From the NCBI GenBank assembly GCA_003282865.1, contig QBYK01000005.1:1-64000 (forward strand): a DNA stretch of 64,000 bases, given 5' to 3'. The position numbers were made by a program, and so were the translations under genes. Shown here piece by piece: positions 39,122-49,006 of this stretch. Origin of the DNA: SAR116 cluster bacterium AG-325-I21 (lineage in GTDB: Bacteria > Pseudomonadota > Alphaproteobacteria > Puniceispirillales > Puniceispirillaceae). The notes beneath the pieces are model-generated. The model was not told where the DNA came from, made no database searches, and saw only the letters and a list, made by a program, of their open reading frames with translations. The stretch's first letter is position 1, and every line of letters starts with the position of its first letter.

Positions 39122-40228
39122 ATGACAAAAATTTGTAATATTGAAACATTTAAAGTTGGTATGCCTCTCACAAAAACATTCACAAGTGGCAACAAATCAA
39201 AGAATGTCACGCGTTGTCTTGTCATCCGTATTACAGCGAATGACGGATCCGTTGGTGTCAGCAGCGTTGATCCATCGAGTAGAGCGGTCTTTCCTGACAC
39301 CGCCGAGGCGCTCGACGGTACTATCCAAAAACACTTGGTACCAATTCTGTTAGGCGAGGATCCAACAAATATACATCGGATCTTAAATCTGATAGGGGCA
39401 AAAACAAATAAGCAACTTGGCGCTAGAGCAGGAATAGAGCTGGCCTGCATTGATTTGACATGTAGGCTTATGGAAATATCCCTTTGCCAATATTTAGGTG
39501 GATCTATCAATGACAAAGTTTTATTTAACGGCTGGGTAGGCGAACTGCCCCCTGATGAAGCAATGGTTGAAGCATTAGAATGGCAAAATCGGGGCTTTCG
39601 ATCAATGAAGATCAAAGTTGGCAGCAATATTGAACAAGACATTGCCCGCATTAATGCCGTACACCAAGCCGTTGACCCCGGCATCAAATTACGTATCGAT
39701 GCCAACGAACAATACACCGTAAAAGATGCCAAACTTATATGTGATGCGGTAAAAAATTGTGATTTAGAGCTATTTGAGCAGCCCGTCCATCGGGACAACC
39801 TTGAAGGGCTATTCGAAATACGTAAAAAAAGTGAAATACCAATCATGGCCGATGAGTCCGTTGGTGATCACAAAAGTCTGATGAGAGTGATAAAAGCTGA
39901 TTGTGCGGACCTCGTGAAATTTGGGTTGACACAAGCCGGCGGTGTTACCGCCGCTTCTAAAATGATTGCGTCTGCTGAGGCCGCAAATTTACAAGTGATT
40001 GTTGGTCACGGATTCGGATTGAGTTTAAGTACCATGGCTGAAATTATGCTTGGTGCAACATCAAACAATATTTTACCAGGCCTCGAATGTGTCGGCCCAT
40101 TAAAGGTAACTGACACTGTTACGAATGAGCAATTAGACATCTCAAAGGGAGAAATTAGCATTGGTGCAAACTTTGGAATAGGCATGACCTTGGACGAGTC
40201 AAAGCTAGAAAAGTACAGTTTTCAGTAA
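39122..40228 (+). CDS. enolase superfamily (muconate lactonizing enzyme subgroup) protein
   Basis: KIKVG (KxK), LRIDANEQY, LFEQPV, MADESVGD, VKFGLTQAGGV; ATG at 39122 preferred over the track start 39059. Confidence 0.9.
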   Translation: MTKICNIETFKVGMPLTKTFTSGNKSKNVTRCLVIRITANDGSVGVSSVDPSSRAVFPDTAEALDGTIQKHLVPILLGEDPTNIHRILNLIGAKTNKQLGARAGIELACIDLTCRLMEISLCQYLGGSINDKVLFNGWVGELPPDEAMVEALEWQNRGFRSMKIKVGSNIEQDIARINAVHQAVDPGIKLRIDANEQYTVKDAKLICDAVKNCDLELFEQPVHRDNLEGLFEIRKKSEIPIMADESVGDHKSLMRVIKADCADLVKFGLTQAGGVTAASKMIASAEAANLQVIVGHGFGLSLSTMAEIMLGATSNNILPGLECVGPLKVTDTVTNEQLDISKGEISIGANFGIGMTLDESKLEKYSFQ

Positions 40229-40401
40229 TAAGGTCCCAGCTGCCAAAGGCCTCTCAACACTTTAATAGAAAACTAAAGTTGAAAATGTATTATTCAGTTT
40301 TTCAGAAACAAAATCGCAAGCCATTTTGTCGAATTGGGTTATGATGCTCGAAAAGTGCAACTGATGAATATTCATAAAACCATTCAAAAAGGAGCCTTTT
40401 C

Positions 40402-41508
40402 ATGAAAATTGTTGGTATCAAAGCGAGTGCGCATCGGATTGATGTCCCCATTCCTCTTTTTGACAAACCAGTAGTTACCCGAAAAATAGTACATTGCGAG
40501 GTTTATACTGACAGTGGTGAGGTTGGTTACGGCCTTACAGGTGGACAGTTCTTACCCCACTCTGTGGTCACTGCGTTAGAAAACGATTTTCTCGACGTAG
40601 TTGAGGGTCTGGATCCGAGAGACACCGAAATGATCCATGAAAAAGTTTGGTGGGAGCTAAATCAACGCTCCATGACAGGAGTAGTCTCCTTGGCTTTGTC
40701 AGCTCTTGACATTGCCTGTTGGGACATACGAGGAAAAATAGAAGGTAGAACAGTTGCACAGCTTCTCGGTGGTTGCAGGGATTGGGCACCAATTTATGTG
40801 ACGTTTGGGTTTCCACGCTACGACATAGATCAACTTGTTGAAGCAGCTATTTTACAAGTTAAGAGTGGTGTAAAAAGGCTGAAAATGGTTGTCGGGGTCG
40901 ACAAGGGTGGCTGGCAGGAAGATGCCCGCCGCGTTATTGCCGTCCGAGAAGCAGTTGGTCCAGACGTTGAACTTATGATCGACGCAAATTATAAATTCTC
41001 TCCAATTGATGCTAAACAACTCTGTCGCTCGATCGAGGATTGCAATCTAACTTGGTTTGAAGAACCATTGTACGCGAATGACCCTAAAGCTCTGGCAGAT
41101 CTTCGACGGGAAACACGCATACCACTTGCTGCTGGACAAATGGAAGGTAGTAAATGGCGTTATCGGGCTTTCATTGATCACAGCTCTCTAGACATTCTGC
41201 AACCAAATGTTTGTTACAACGGTGGCTTCACTGAGACTTTAAAAGTTGCTGGTATGGCACAAGCCTATAACCTTCCTATTGCTAATGGTGGAGGATGGCC
41301 ATTGCACAACTTGCATACAATGGCTGGACTGATGAATGGTTGGCGAGTGGAGTTTCACCTAGGCATGCAAGCGACGGGTGAGCTGCTTTTCAAAAATCCC
41401 CCAAAGCCGGAGGGAAATATTGTCAAAGTATCAAAGAAACCAGGTCTAGGGCTGGAGCCCAACAAAGATGCCCTAAAAGATACTGTGATCACACCAAGCC
41501 GCAGTTAA
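40402..41508 (+). CDS. enolase superfamily (mandelate racemase/MLE-like) protein
   Basis: ELMIDANYKFSPIDAKQL, WFEEPLYAND, AAGQMEGSKWRYR, ILQPNVCYNGGFTETLKVA; RBS AGGAG upstream of ATG. Confidence 0.9.
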   Translation: MKIVGIKASAHRIDVPIPLFDKPVVTRKIVHCEVYTDSGEVGYGLTGGQFLPHSVVTALENDFLDVVEGLDPRDTEMIHEKVWWELNQRSMTGVVSLALSALDIACWDIRGKIEGRTVAQLLGGCRDWAPIYVTFGFPRYDIDQLVEAAILQVKSGVKRLKMVVGVDKGGWQEDARRVIAVREAVGPDVELMIDANYKFSPIDAKQLCRSIEDCNLTWFEEPLYANDPKALADLRRETRIPLAAGQMEGSKWRYRAFIDHSSLDILQPNVCYNGGFTETLKVAGMAQAYNLPIANGGGWPLHNLHTMAGLMNGWRVEFHLGMQATGELLFKNPPKPEGNIVKVSKKPGLGLEPNKDALKDTVITPSRS

Positions 41509-41555
41509 GGCTTTAATCAAAAGACCCGAGGAGTCTTTGAAAATTTTCGCACTTT

Positions 41556-42161
41556 CTAATGCTGAAATCGAGACAGTCCACCGTCAACTGGTATTATAGT
41601 TCCATTAATATATTTTGAGTATTCGGAACTAAGAAACACGATGAGGTTGGCTATGTCATGAGGTTGGCATGGCCGTCCGACTGGAACATGGCTTTCATGC
41701 GGGTGGCCGCTAAAAACCCCTGCCTGAACAAGGTTTATTGAAATGCCATCTTTGCCAATCACTCTCGTGAGACTTTTTGCCCATGCGGCTAATGCACCCC
41801 AAGCAGCAAACTCCACATTAAAGGTTGAAGGCTCATGTGAGCCAATCACATGAATAATCCTTCCACTCTTTTGCTTTTGCATTTTTGGAAGAATTTTGTG
41901 CGTTAGTTCACGCGTCTCTTCAAATAATTCGTTCATAGCGGCTTGCCATTTTTTATCACTGATCGTGATGTCATGTTGGTAGCCAGAATTAATTTTGTTG
42001 GGAGCGGTGATAAAAATATCACAGTGTTCGGCGGCCTCTGAACAAATGGTCGCTCCCTCATCATGAAGGGCACTTTTAATAGCATCACAAACCCTATCAT
42101 CACCCAAAACAAGCGCGCTTTTCTCCTTTAATTTCCAGACCGACATATTTATTCCTATCAA
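41556..42161 (-). CDS. degenerate SDR family protein (Rossmann Gly motif and YxxxK both altered)
   Basis: 201 aa; KMQKQKSGRIIHVIGSHEPSTFNVEFAAWGALAAWAKSLTRVIGKDGISINLVQAG ... GTIIPVDGGLSRFQH. Confidence 0.82.
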   Translation of the reverse strand: MIGINMSVWKLKEKSALVLGDDRVCDAIKSALHDEGATICSEAAEHCDIFITAPNKINSGYQHDITISDKKWQAAMNELFEETRELTHKILPKMQKQKSGRIIHVIGSHEPSTFNVEFAAWGALAAWAKSLTRVIGKDGISINLVQAGVFSGHPHESHVPVGRPCQPHDIANLIVFLSSEYSKYINGTIIPVDGGLSRFQH

Positions 42162-42946
42162 AAAGCAAATTTTTTTAAACCACCATCCACGGGTATAACA
42201 GAACCCGTGATGTATTCAGCTTTCGAAGAAGCTAGGAAAGCCACCAAATAGCCGACATCCTCGGGTGAACCCAGATAACCTAGAGGTATGTCGCAACTCG
42301 CATATTTTTGTCGTTCTTCCGAACTATAATTATTCAAAATCTGTTCACTTATAATTTTACCCGGTGCAATTTCATTAACAGTGATTCCATATTTGGCAAT
42401 TGCACGCGACAGACCTTTAGCCCAAGCATGAACCGCCGCTTTTGGAGGGTTTGCAGTACCCAATTTCTCAGGTTCAGATTTCCCTGTTATGTTAATTATG
42501 CGACCGTGCTTTTGTTTTTGCATTTGCGGTAAAAACGCGAAAGTCAACTCCCTGATCACAACATAGTTCAAATGCAGCTCTTTTTCCCAAAGTTGAGAAG
42601 GATAATCAAAAGGCGTATTCCGAGGAGCTGATGGAGCCTTGCTACGTCCAGCCGCATTTACTAACACATCGATTCCACCGAGACACTGATTTGCTCGTGT
42701 CGCCAGTTCAATTGATGCACCCATCTCAAAAAGGTCAACCGCAACAGGAATAGGAGCCACACCACCTTTAGCAATAATTTCTTCTTTTAGTTTTTCCAGT
42801 GACGACATACGCCGTGCAGCAATTACACATTTCACTCCTAAGCCAGCCAATACCTCAGCCGCACCTTTTCCAATACCAGCGCTTGCGCCCGTAACAAGCG
42901 CCCTTTTGCCATCCAAATTTAATTTCATTTCAAAATACCCATTCAT
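42158..42946 (-). CDS. SDR family oxidoreductase with atypical catalytic site
   Basis: ALVTGASAGIGKGAAEVLAGLG, VLVNAAGRSKAPS, GRIINITGKSEPEKLGTANPPKAAVHAWAKGLSRAIAKYGITVNEIAPGKI. Confidence 0.9.
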   Translation of the reverse strand: MNGYFEMKLNLDGKRALVTGASAGIGKGAAEVLAGLGVKCVIAARRMSSLEKLKEEIIAKGGVAPIPVAVDLFEMGASIELATRANQCLGGIDVLVNAAGRSKAPSAPRNTPFDYPSQLWEKELHLNYVVIRELTFAFLPQMQKQKHGRIINITGKSEPEKLGTANPPKAAVHAWAKGLSRAIAKYGITVNEIAPGKIISEQILNNYSSEERQKYASCDIPLGYLGSPEDVGYLVAFLASSKAEYITGSVIPVDGGLKKFAF

Positions 42947-43011
42947 ATGCTCATCTTTTTGACAATATTTGAAATAGTTCCTGAGATAATTGGAATAGTA
43001 GAACTGATTTG

Positions 43012-43758
43012 TCAGTTGAAAACAGATTTATAAATAAACCAAATTCCACCCGCAGCAATTAGAAACTCAATTAATTTAGAGTGCAGATTATCACCCATTT
43101 TTTTAACAATTAAACTCGCCACCCAGTTACCCGGAATTGTCAACAGACCCATCAATAACGCATAGCCAATCATTGTTGGTGACAACAAACCAAGAAAAGA
43201 ATATACACCAGCCCGAGTAGCGCCATTAAAAAAACCAATTAAAGCGTCGGTTCCTAAAAGTATGGATCCTCTCAAGCCGGCGCTGTTCAACCCTGCTATT
43301 ACCAGCATACCCGTTCCAGCCGCGGCACCACTTACGAGACCATAAATAGCACCAAAACCAATAATTGTTTTGATACCTGACTCAAACTTGCGACGCTTTA
43401 AATATCGTCCAAGCGGAATGGCAAACAGTAGGATCAACCCTAAGATGAAAACAAGAACTCGCTCGGGCAACCACTCGAGCAACTTTGCACCAAAATATAC
43501 ACCCGGTAGTGAAGCCATGGTAAACTGGAGCGCTGTTCTCCAAATGATATGTTTCCTGTAAATGAAAACTCGACTGAGATTATTACAGGTCGCAAACACC
43601 GAAATAATAGGAATGACAGCCTTTACACCAACAATTGGTGTGAGAATGATCACAAGGATCAGCGCCCCACCGAACCCACCCAAACCACTTATAACAGCGG
43701 CAAAAAAAGCGGCAAAAGGGACAATCAACCATTCAACAGACATGTGCCATTCTTTCAA
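43012..43758 (-). CDS. TauE/SafE family anion exporter/permease
   Basis: 248 aa multi-TM, AFFAAVISGLGGFGGALILVIILTPIVGVKAVIPIISVFATCNNLSRVFIYRKHI. Confidence 0.87.
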   Translation of the reverse strand: MKEWHMSVEWLIVPFAAFFAAVISGLGGFGGALILVIILTPIVGVKAVIPIISVFATCNNLSRVFIYRKHIIWRTALQFTMASLPGVYFGAKLLEWLPERVLVFILGLILLFAIPLGRYLKRRKFESGIKTIIGFGAIYGLVSGAAAGTGMLVIAGLNSAGLRGSILLGTDALIGFFNGATRAGVYSFLGLLSPTMIGYALLMGLLTIPGNWVASLIVKKMGDNLHSKLIEFLIAAGGIWFIYKSVFN

Positions 43759-43823
43759 GGTTTCTCAGTTAGACAAGCGTTTAAACGAGCTTTGAATTCA
43801 AAAAATAGATGAAAGTTAGGGCA

Positions 43824-45170
43824 TTAATTGACCAAGCAGCAACTTTCTACTAACTCCGTCATGCTAAAGAAATTTTTTCCGAGGCAGATGTCTATTAATC
43901 GAGAAAAGTCTTGATCTGAGACTGATCCTAAGACTGACGTCGCTTTTTTTGCAACATCATCAATCGTCATTGGTCGTTGCGGGGTTCCATGAACAACTTT
44001 TGCATGATGATAAAATTCTTTGTCGTTTTTTAACCGCAAGGCCACAATTGATTGCCTCTCGGGTTTTGCTCTAGCCAACTCATCTGATTTAACAATATCT
44101 ATTTTATTCCGGATTTCCAGAATGGCAGGATGGCTCATCAGTTTCTCATCATGCGCATCAGCAAAAGTGCAATCACCGCGCAAAACCATCAACGCTACCA
44201 AGTGCTGAAGACAGATTGTCGGAATTGACGCGTCATCAACAATGTGTATGCGATCAGACGGCATGGTTAAGGTGATTTTCTCTATCGTCTCTATTGTTAT
44301 CTCTTGTTTTTTGGAAAGAGCTTCAAGTGCATCAAGAACCGACTGGATCGGTGATCCAACACACCACTTTTTAATTGACGCGTTGCTGATTTCAAATATT
44401 TCACCAAGCCCATCAATTAATTTGGACGCATCTGGCTGTTCTGCAAAGCAGGGCAAAAATCCCCGCTCACCGGTGAGGGGATTTTGCGGGGACGTCAGAT
44501 GCATGCGGCCAAAAAAAGCCGAGTACAGACCATCTCTTGCGCCTTTACCCCCAAAAACAAACGCCTTCTCAATGTGATCAGGGTCGCGATTCCAATAAGG
44601 CAAACCAGACGCCTGCTGAACAGTAAACGACATCATTGTATTTATCTGCTCACGCTGGAGATTGAAACACGCACTTGCCGCCGCTGCGGCCCCAAATAAA
44701 CCACCAACGCAGTGGGTCGAGAATTTTATCTTGCTTGCATCACGAACACCCAACGCCATATTACATCGCGCTCCTATATCATATCCAAGCGCGATAGAAC
44801 GCAACAAGCCCTGCGAACTGACGTTACCAATCTCAGCCGCAGAAATTGCAGCTGGAATAATCGCACAACCGGGGTGAAACCTTCCTTCTAAATGACTGTC
44901 ATCTGTTTCATCAGCGTGTGCGGCCATCCCATTGGCGAGCGCGGCTTCAAACGCACTAACTTTTTTAGAGGTTCCAAGCAAACTGCAATCCCCTTTTCCA
45001 CGCATGGCTAGTACAGTGTTATGGGCTTGTCTTCCCGGTAAGAGCGTAATACCGGAAATTATTGCCACGAGTGTGTCCAAGAGATGCATCCGGCAGCGCA
45101 AATCCACATCCTCTGGCAACTCCAACTTTGGGGCTTCGCAGATATAATCATATAGTTTTTCTTCAATCAT
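43824..45170 (-). CDS. MmgE/PrpD family protein (paralog 2)
   Basis: LANGMAAHADETDDSHLEGRFHPGCAIIPAAISAAE, EKAFVFGGKGARDG; ATG at 45170 preferred over the track start 45257, which overlaps the upstream lyase. Confidence 0.92.
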   Translation of the reverse strand: MIEEKLYDYICEAPKLELPEDVDLRCRMHLLDTLVAIISGITLLPGRQAHNTVLAMRGKGDCSLLGTSKKVSAFEAALANGMAAHADETDDSHLEGRFHPGCAIIPAAISAAEIGNVSSQGLLRSIALGYDIGARCNMALGVRDASKIKFSTHCVGGLFGAAAAASACFNLQREQINTMMSFTVQQASGLPYWNRDPDHIEKAFVFGGKGARDGLYSAFFGRMHLTSPQNPLTGERGFLPCFAEQPDASKLIDGLGEIFEISNASIKKWCVGSPIQSVLDALEALSKKQEITIETIEKITLTMPSDRIHIVDDASIPTICLQHLVALMVLRGDCTFADAHDEKLMSHPAILEIRNKIDIVKSDELARAKPERQSIVALRLKNDKEFYHHAKVVHGTPQRPMTIDDVAKKATSVLGSVSDQDFSRLIDICLGKNFFSMTELVESCCLVN

Positions 45171-45207
45171 ATGTTGTCTCTCAAATAGCTCCCGTTTGAC
45201 CCGGCCC

Positions 45208-46101
45208 TCAATCCTTGACAAATTGGGCTTCGAGGTCGGAGAGAAATTCAAAACCAACGAGATCGTTTAATTCTTCAAAATCAACAGCAAGATCCGGTCT
45301 ATCTAATGTCATGCCTTTGGCCACCACATCGCTCTGAAAAGTCTCAATCGCACGGCGCATTCCTAGAACTGCCGCAGAGGTAAGCAATCTTGGATACGAA
45401 ACCGCACTTACCCCGTAACTCTCAAGTTTTTTAGGGCTTACAAGAGGGGTGGTTTTTCGGGCACGCAAGCCAAAACCCATATTTACAAACAATGGTTTGG
45501 ATACTGACTTTGCGATAGTCTTTATATCGTCGGCTGTCTCAATTGCGTCCGCAAAAACACAGTCTGCGCCCGCCTCTATGTACGTTGACAGCCGGTCTAC
45601 AGCAGCGTTTACCCCATCAATATTCGCCGCGTCTGTCCTAGCTCTTATCAAAAAATTTTCAGATCGCCGGGCATCAACAGCAGCCTTAATCTTATCTTCA
45701 CCTTCGCTGACCGACACGAGTTGTTTACCGGCCATGTGTCCACAACGTTTTGGGAAGACCTGGTCCTCCAGCGACAAGCAATGCACGCCAATTTTTTCGA
45801 ATGCTTTCACAGTGAAATGTACATTGACAGCGTTACCATACCCAGTATCCGCATCTGCCACCAATTTCAAATTACAACAGGAGGCGATCTCAGCACATGC
45901 ATTAAGATTATCCTTAAAAGTAAAAATACCACGATCTGCCCATCCAAGTCGCGACTCAGACAAGCCAGCGCCTGAAATTGTTCCTGTTTCAAAGCCGGCT
46001 GATTCGACTATCCTCGCGCTGTACCCGTCATAGATACCGGGGAAAATTGTAATCTTTTCCGCAACTAGCAATGCTCTCAACGATTTGTGGATTTCACCCA
46101 A
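45208..46101 (-). CDS. isocitrate lyase/PEP mutase superfamily lyase (methylisocitrate-lyase-like)
   Basis: VADADTGYGNAVNVHFTVKAFEKIGVHCLSLEDQVFPKRCGHMAGKQLV; intact KRCGH lyase motif. Confidence 0.92.
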   Translation of the reverse strand: MGEIHKSLRALLVAEKITIFPGIYDGYSARIVESAGFETGTISGAGLSESRLGWADRGIFTFKDNLNACAEIASCCNLKLVADADTGYGNAVNVHFTVKAFEKIGVHCLSLEDQVFPKRCGHMAGKQLVSVSEGEDKIKAAVDARRSENFLIRARTDAANIDGVNAAVDRLSTYIEAGADCVFADAIETADDIKTIAKSVSKPLFVNMGFGLRARKTTPLVSPKKLESYGVSAVSYPRLLTSAAVLGMRRAIETFQSDVVAKGMTLDRPDLAVDFEELNDLVGFEFLSDLEAQFVKD

Positions 46102-46107
46102 GATGTT

Positions 46108-47505
46108 TTACTCTGACATCGCTCTTGCCAGAGCGCTTGCGGAGGACAATGTCTCTAAATTCATCACCATTTCCACAATCCTTTCTATTGCTCCAGCACT
46201 AATCGAGTTTTTTGCGAGTACTCTGAATTTGTCCTTTATTTCCTCATCACTAGCAAAATCATACTCACTGCCTCTTGGATATTCCCGTGTTTCGCTCTCA
46301 ATGTCACCAGCTTCAAATTCTATTTCCACTTTGACCATATGCCGATAGCCAGCGCCCTTTTTTGTAATTTCTGGTTCATGAATGACACGCACTCTTCGTG
46401 ATAAAGCGATCCGTTGAGAATTGTCAACGCAATCAGGTTTAAATTGATCAACAAAAACATTACCTTCAAGTAACAAAGTTGCAACGCAGAAAGGCAAATT
46501 CAACTGTGCGGAAGTTAGTCCCTCCGGGCGGTAGTCCCAGCCAACATGGTCAACCGTGACCTGCGATCCAAATACTCTGATCTCCTTGACTTGCTCCTCA
46601 GTGAATGGCCGCCGCTTCTGGATATCCTTGATTGCGTCAAGTGTAGTGTGATTTGATCCGACACAAGAATAAAACTTCAATGCTATGTCCATGAGCTGAA
46701 ATTCCAAACCTAAACCAGCAGTTAATTGATTGAGATCAAATCGATCTTGAGAACGTGAAAACGTCGTGCAAAAACCACCGTAGGGAGCTTCAAAAACATC
46801 AATAATTCCTGTAAAGTTCTCTTTTGCCAGCAGTGCCGCAAGCAAACCACTGTGCGCGGATTTTCCAGCATGCATCCGTTTAACCATTGCTCCAAATTGA
46901 GCTGCCATTAGGCCGGAGGATTGTGTGCCAGCAATACCCAAGGCGTGCGTGGTTTGATTGGCGGACAGCTTTAGTAGCCTGGCGGCCCCGGCGACCGCTG
47001 AAAACACACCTACTGTGGCACCAGAATGCCAACCCTGACCAATATGCTCCTGGCCCATACAAAGGCCGACCCTCGGCCCGATTTCGTAGCCAGCTATGGC
47101 TGCTGTTAAAAAATCAAACCCGGTTATATTCTCATTTAATTCTGCTAGTGCGAGTAATGGCGGTAGGGTAACAGCTCCGACATGCAGAACTCCTTTTCTG
47201 TGGACATCATCCAATTCAAAACCTTGGATCTGTGTGCCATTTACAAGCGCAGCGTGAAGAGGGTTTAATTTTTCAACTCCGCCCATCAGCGAACAGCTTT
47301 TCGTTTGATCAACACTAGCGAGTGCGGAAATGGTTTTTTTGGTCCAATCAAGTTGTGACCCATATAGGCCGCACCCAAGACTATCTAGAAACAACAGTTT
47401 GGCCCTGTGAATTACTTCAGCGGGAACCTTGACAAGGTTAAAGTCAGAGACAAAACCTGCGATCCCAGATGTAAATGGGTTATCCACACTTCCCGACTGA
47501 CCCAT
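46108..47505 (-). CDS. MmgE/PrpD family protein (paralog 3)
   Basis: LVNGTQIQGFELDDVHRKGVLHVGAVTLPPLLALAE and VKRMHAGKSAHSGLLAALLA. Confidence 0.93.
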   Translation of the reverse strand: MGQSGSVDNPFTSGIAGFVSDFNLVKVPAEVIHRAKLLFLDSLGCGLYGSQLDWTKKTISALASVDQTKSCSLMGGVEKLNPLHAALVNGTQIQGFELDDVHRKGVLHVGAVTLPPLLALAELNENITGFDFLTAAIAGYEIGPRVGLCMGQEHIGQGWHSGATVGVFSAVAGAARLLKLSANQTTHALGIAGTQSSGLMAAQFGAMVKRMHAGKSAHSGLLAALLAKENFTGIIDVFEAPYGGFCTTFSRSQDRFDLNQLTAGLGLEFQLMDIALKFYSCVGSNHTTLDAIKDIQKRRPFTEEQVKEIRVFGSQVTVDHVGWDYRPEGLTSAQLNLPFCVATLLLEGNVFVDQFKPDCVDNSQRIALSRRVRVIHEPEITKKGAGYRHMVKVEIEFEAGDIESETREYPRGSEYDFASDEEIKDKFRVLAKNSISAGAIERIVEMVMNLETLSSASALARAMSE

Positions 47506-47626
47506 TTAATTATCCCCAATTTAGGTGTTGAATAACCTAGTAACATTTAGTTGAATAGAAAAAGGATAGAGGAATTCAAACGTTTTTTGAACCATTAATC
47601 GCAAGATTATATATTGGAATTGTCAC

Positions 47627-49006
47627 TTGTCTTTGTGCTTTAATCTAGCGGAAGTTATTGTATCTTCAAAAGTGAATGTAAGCGATTACAAATTAGTTGC
47701 CGCTGCAAATTCAGCTATTATGGACACCGTTGGCGTTACCCTCCTTGGAGCTCATAGCAGTGCAACCAATGCCGTTTTAAAAGCCATTGAAACGAAGTCC
47801 GACGGTGGCGGCACCCTTGTATTTGGTAGGAAACTTCGTACAAACGCTTTAGATGCCGCGATGATCAATGGCACCGCATCTCACGCTCTCGATTTCGATG
47901 ATTGCAACAACACCATGGGAGGCCACCCAACTGTTCCAATCCTGGCTGGACTTCTTGCAAATGCTGAAACAAGAGGGGCGACTGGGGCAGAATTCGTGTC
48001 AGCATATGCAATCGGCGTTGAGACGATTTGCGCGATGGCAAAAGTGTTAAATTTCCACCACTATGAAAAAGGGTGGCATCCAACTACAACGCTCGGCATC
48101 TTTGGCGCTGTCGCCGCTAATTCAAGGTTACAAAGTCTCGATGCAGAAAAAACCGCGACAGCATTAGCAATAGCTACGTCGATGGCGTCTGGTATTAAAG
48201 CGAATTTTGGCACATTCACAAAGCCTTACCACGTGGGTCAATGCAACAGAAATGGCCTGCTCGCTGTTAGAATGGCCGAAGCTGGCCTGACTGCCAGCCC
48301 CGATGCTTTTGAGAGCGAGCAAGGTTTTTTTGAGGTATATAATGGACACGGTAATTACATGGCAGAGAGGCTCCTGGAGAATTGGGGGGATCCATTCGAA
48401 ATTGTTGATCCCGGCATTGCGGTCAAAATTCACCCGTGCTGTGGCAGCACCCATCCAGCTGTGGATGCCGCGATCGCCCTCAAGAGAGAGCATAAACTCG
48501 AATTAAGCGATATAGAGTTAGTGGAGTCCTGGACTCACCCTCGTCGCTTTAAACACACCAATCGCCCAGTCGTTCACACGGGTTTTGATGGTAAATTCTC
48601 AGTTCAATATGTAGTAGCGCGCGCATTGCAAAATGGTAAAATTTCTCTGTCCGATTTCAACAACGAGAGCGTCAATCAACCGGAAATAAAAAACTTTTTG
48701 AGCACAAAAATCAAAGCCAAATCGCATCCAAAAGCTAAATCAACAGATAAAAACATATATTTCGCAGAACTGTTTATTACCACAAAAGACGGCAGAAAGT
48801 TAACCCTTTTTGTCGATGCACCAGTGGGAAGGGACAAAGACCATCCGCTACCAGAGAATGCTTTAATCAACAAATTTTATGATTGCTGTCAAGGCGCACT
48901 GCAAAAAGGAAGCGAGGTTGAACTTGCAGCAATGTTCCACCATTTACATGAAATACCCTCCATCAATCAAATAAGCGAGTTTATCGAAAATGCCTCAATT
49001 GAATGA
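47627..49006 (+). CDS. MmgE/PrpD family protein (paralog 4)
   Basis: MINGTASHALDFDDCNNTMGGHPTVPILAGLLA and TKPYHVGQCNRNGLLAVRMA; TTG start. Confidence 0.93.
   Translation: MSLCFNLAEVIVSSKVNVSDYKLVAAANSAIMDTVGVTLLGAHSSATNAVLKAIETKSDGGGTLVFGRKLRTNALDAAMINGTASHALDFDDCNNTMGGHPTVPILAGLLANAETRGATGAEFVSAYAIGVETICAMAKVLNFHHYEKGWHPTTTLGIFGAVAANSRLQSLDAEKTATALAIATSMASGIKANFGTFTKPYHVGQCNRNGLLAVRMAEAGLTASPDAFESEQGFFEVYNGHGNYMAERLLENWGDPFEIVDPGIAVKIHPCCGSTHPAVDAAIALKREHKLELSDIELVESWTHPRRFKHTNRPVVHTGFDGKFSVQYVVARALQNGKISLSDFNNESVNQPEIKNFLSTKIKAKSHPKAKSTDKNIYFAELFITTKDGRKLTLFVDAPVGRDKDHPLPENALINKFYDCCQGALQKGSEVELAAMFHHLHEIPSINQISEFIENASIE

Noticed and set aside
38983-39846. 287-aa minus-strand ORF
   Set aside because: Antisense to the clear enolase-superfamily gene at 39122-40228; low-complexity Ser/Leu-rich translation with no domain signal.
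40364-40375. 12-bp palindrome ATGAATATTCAT upstream of the second enolase-like gene
   Set aside because: Short AT-rich palindrome close to the RBS; too likely by chance to claim as a regulatory site.
45449-46033. 194-aa plus-strand ORF
   Set aside because: Antisense to the isocitrate-lyase/PEPM-family gene (45208-46101); no recognisable motifs.
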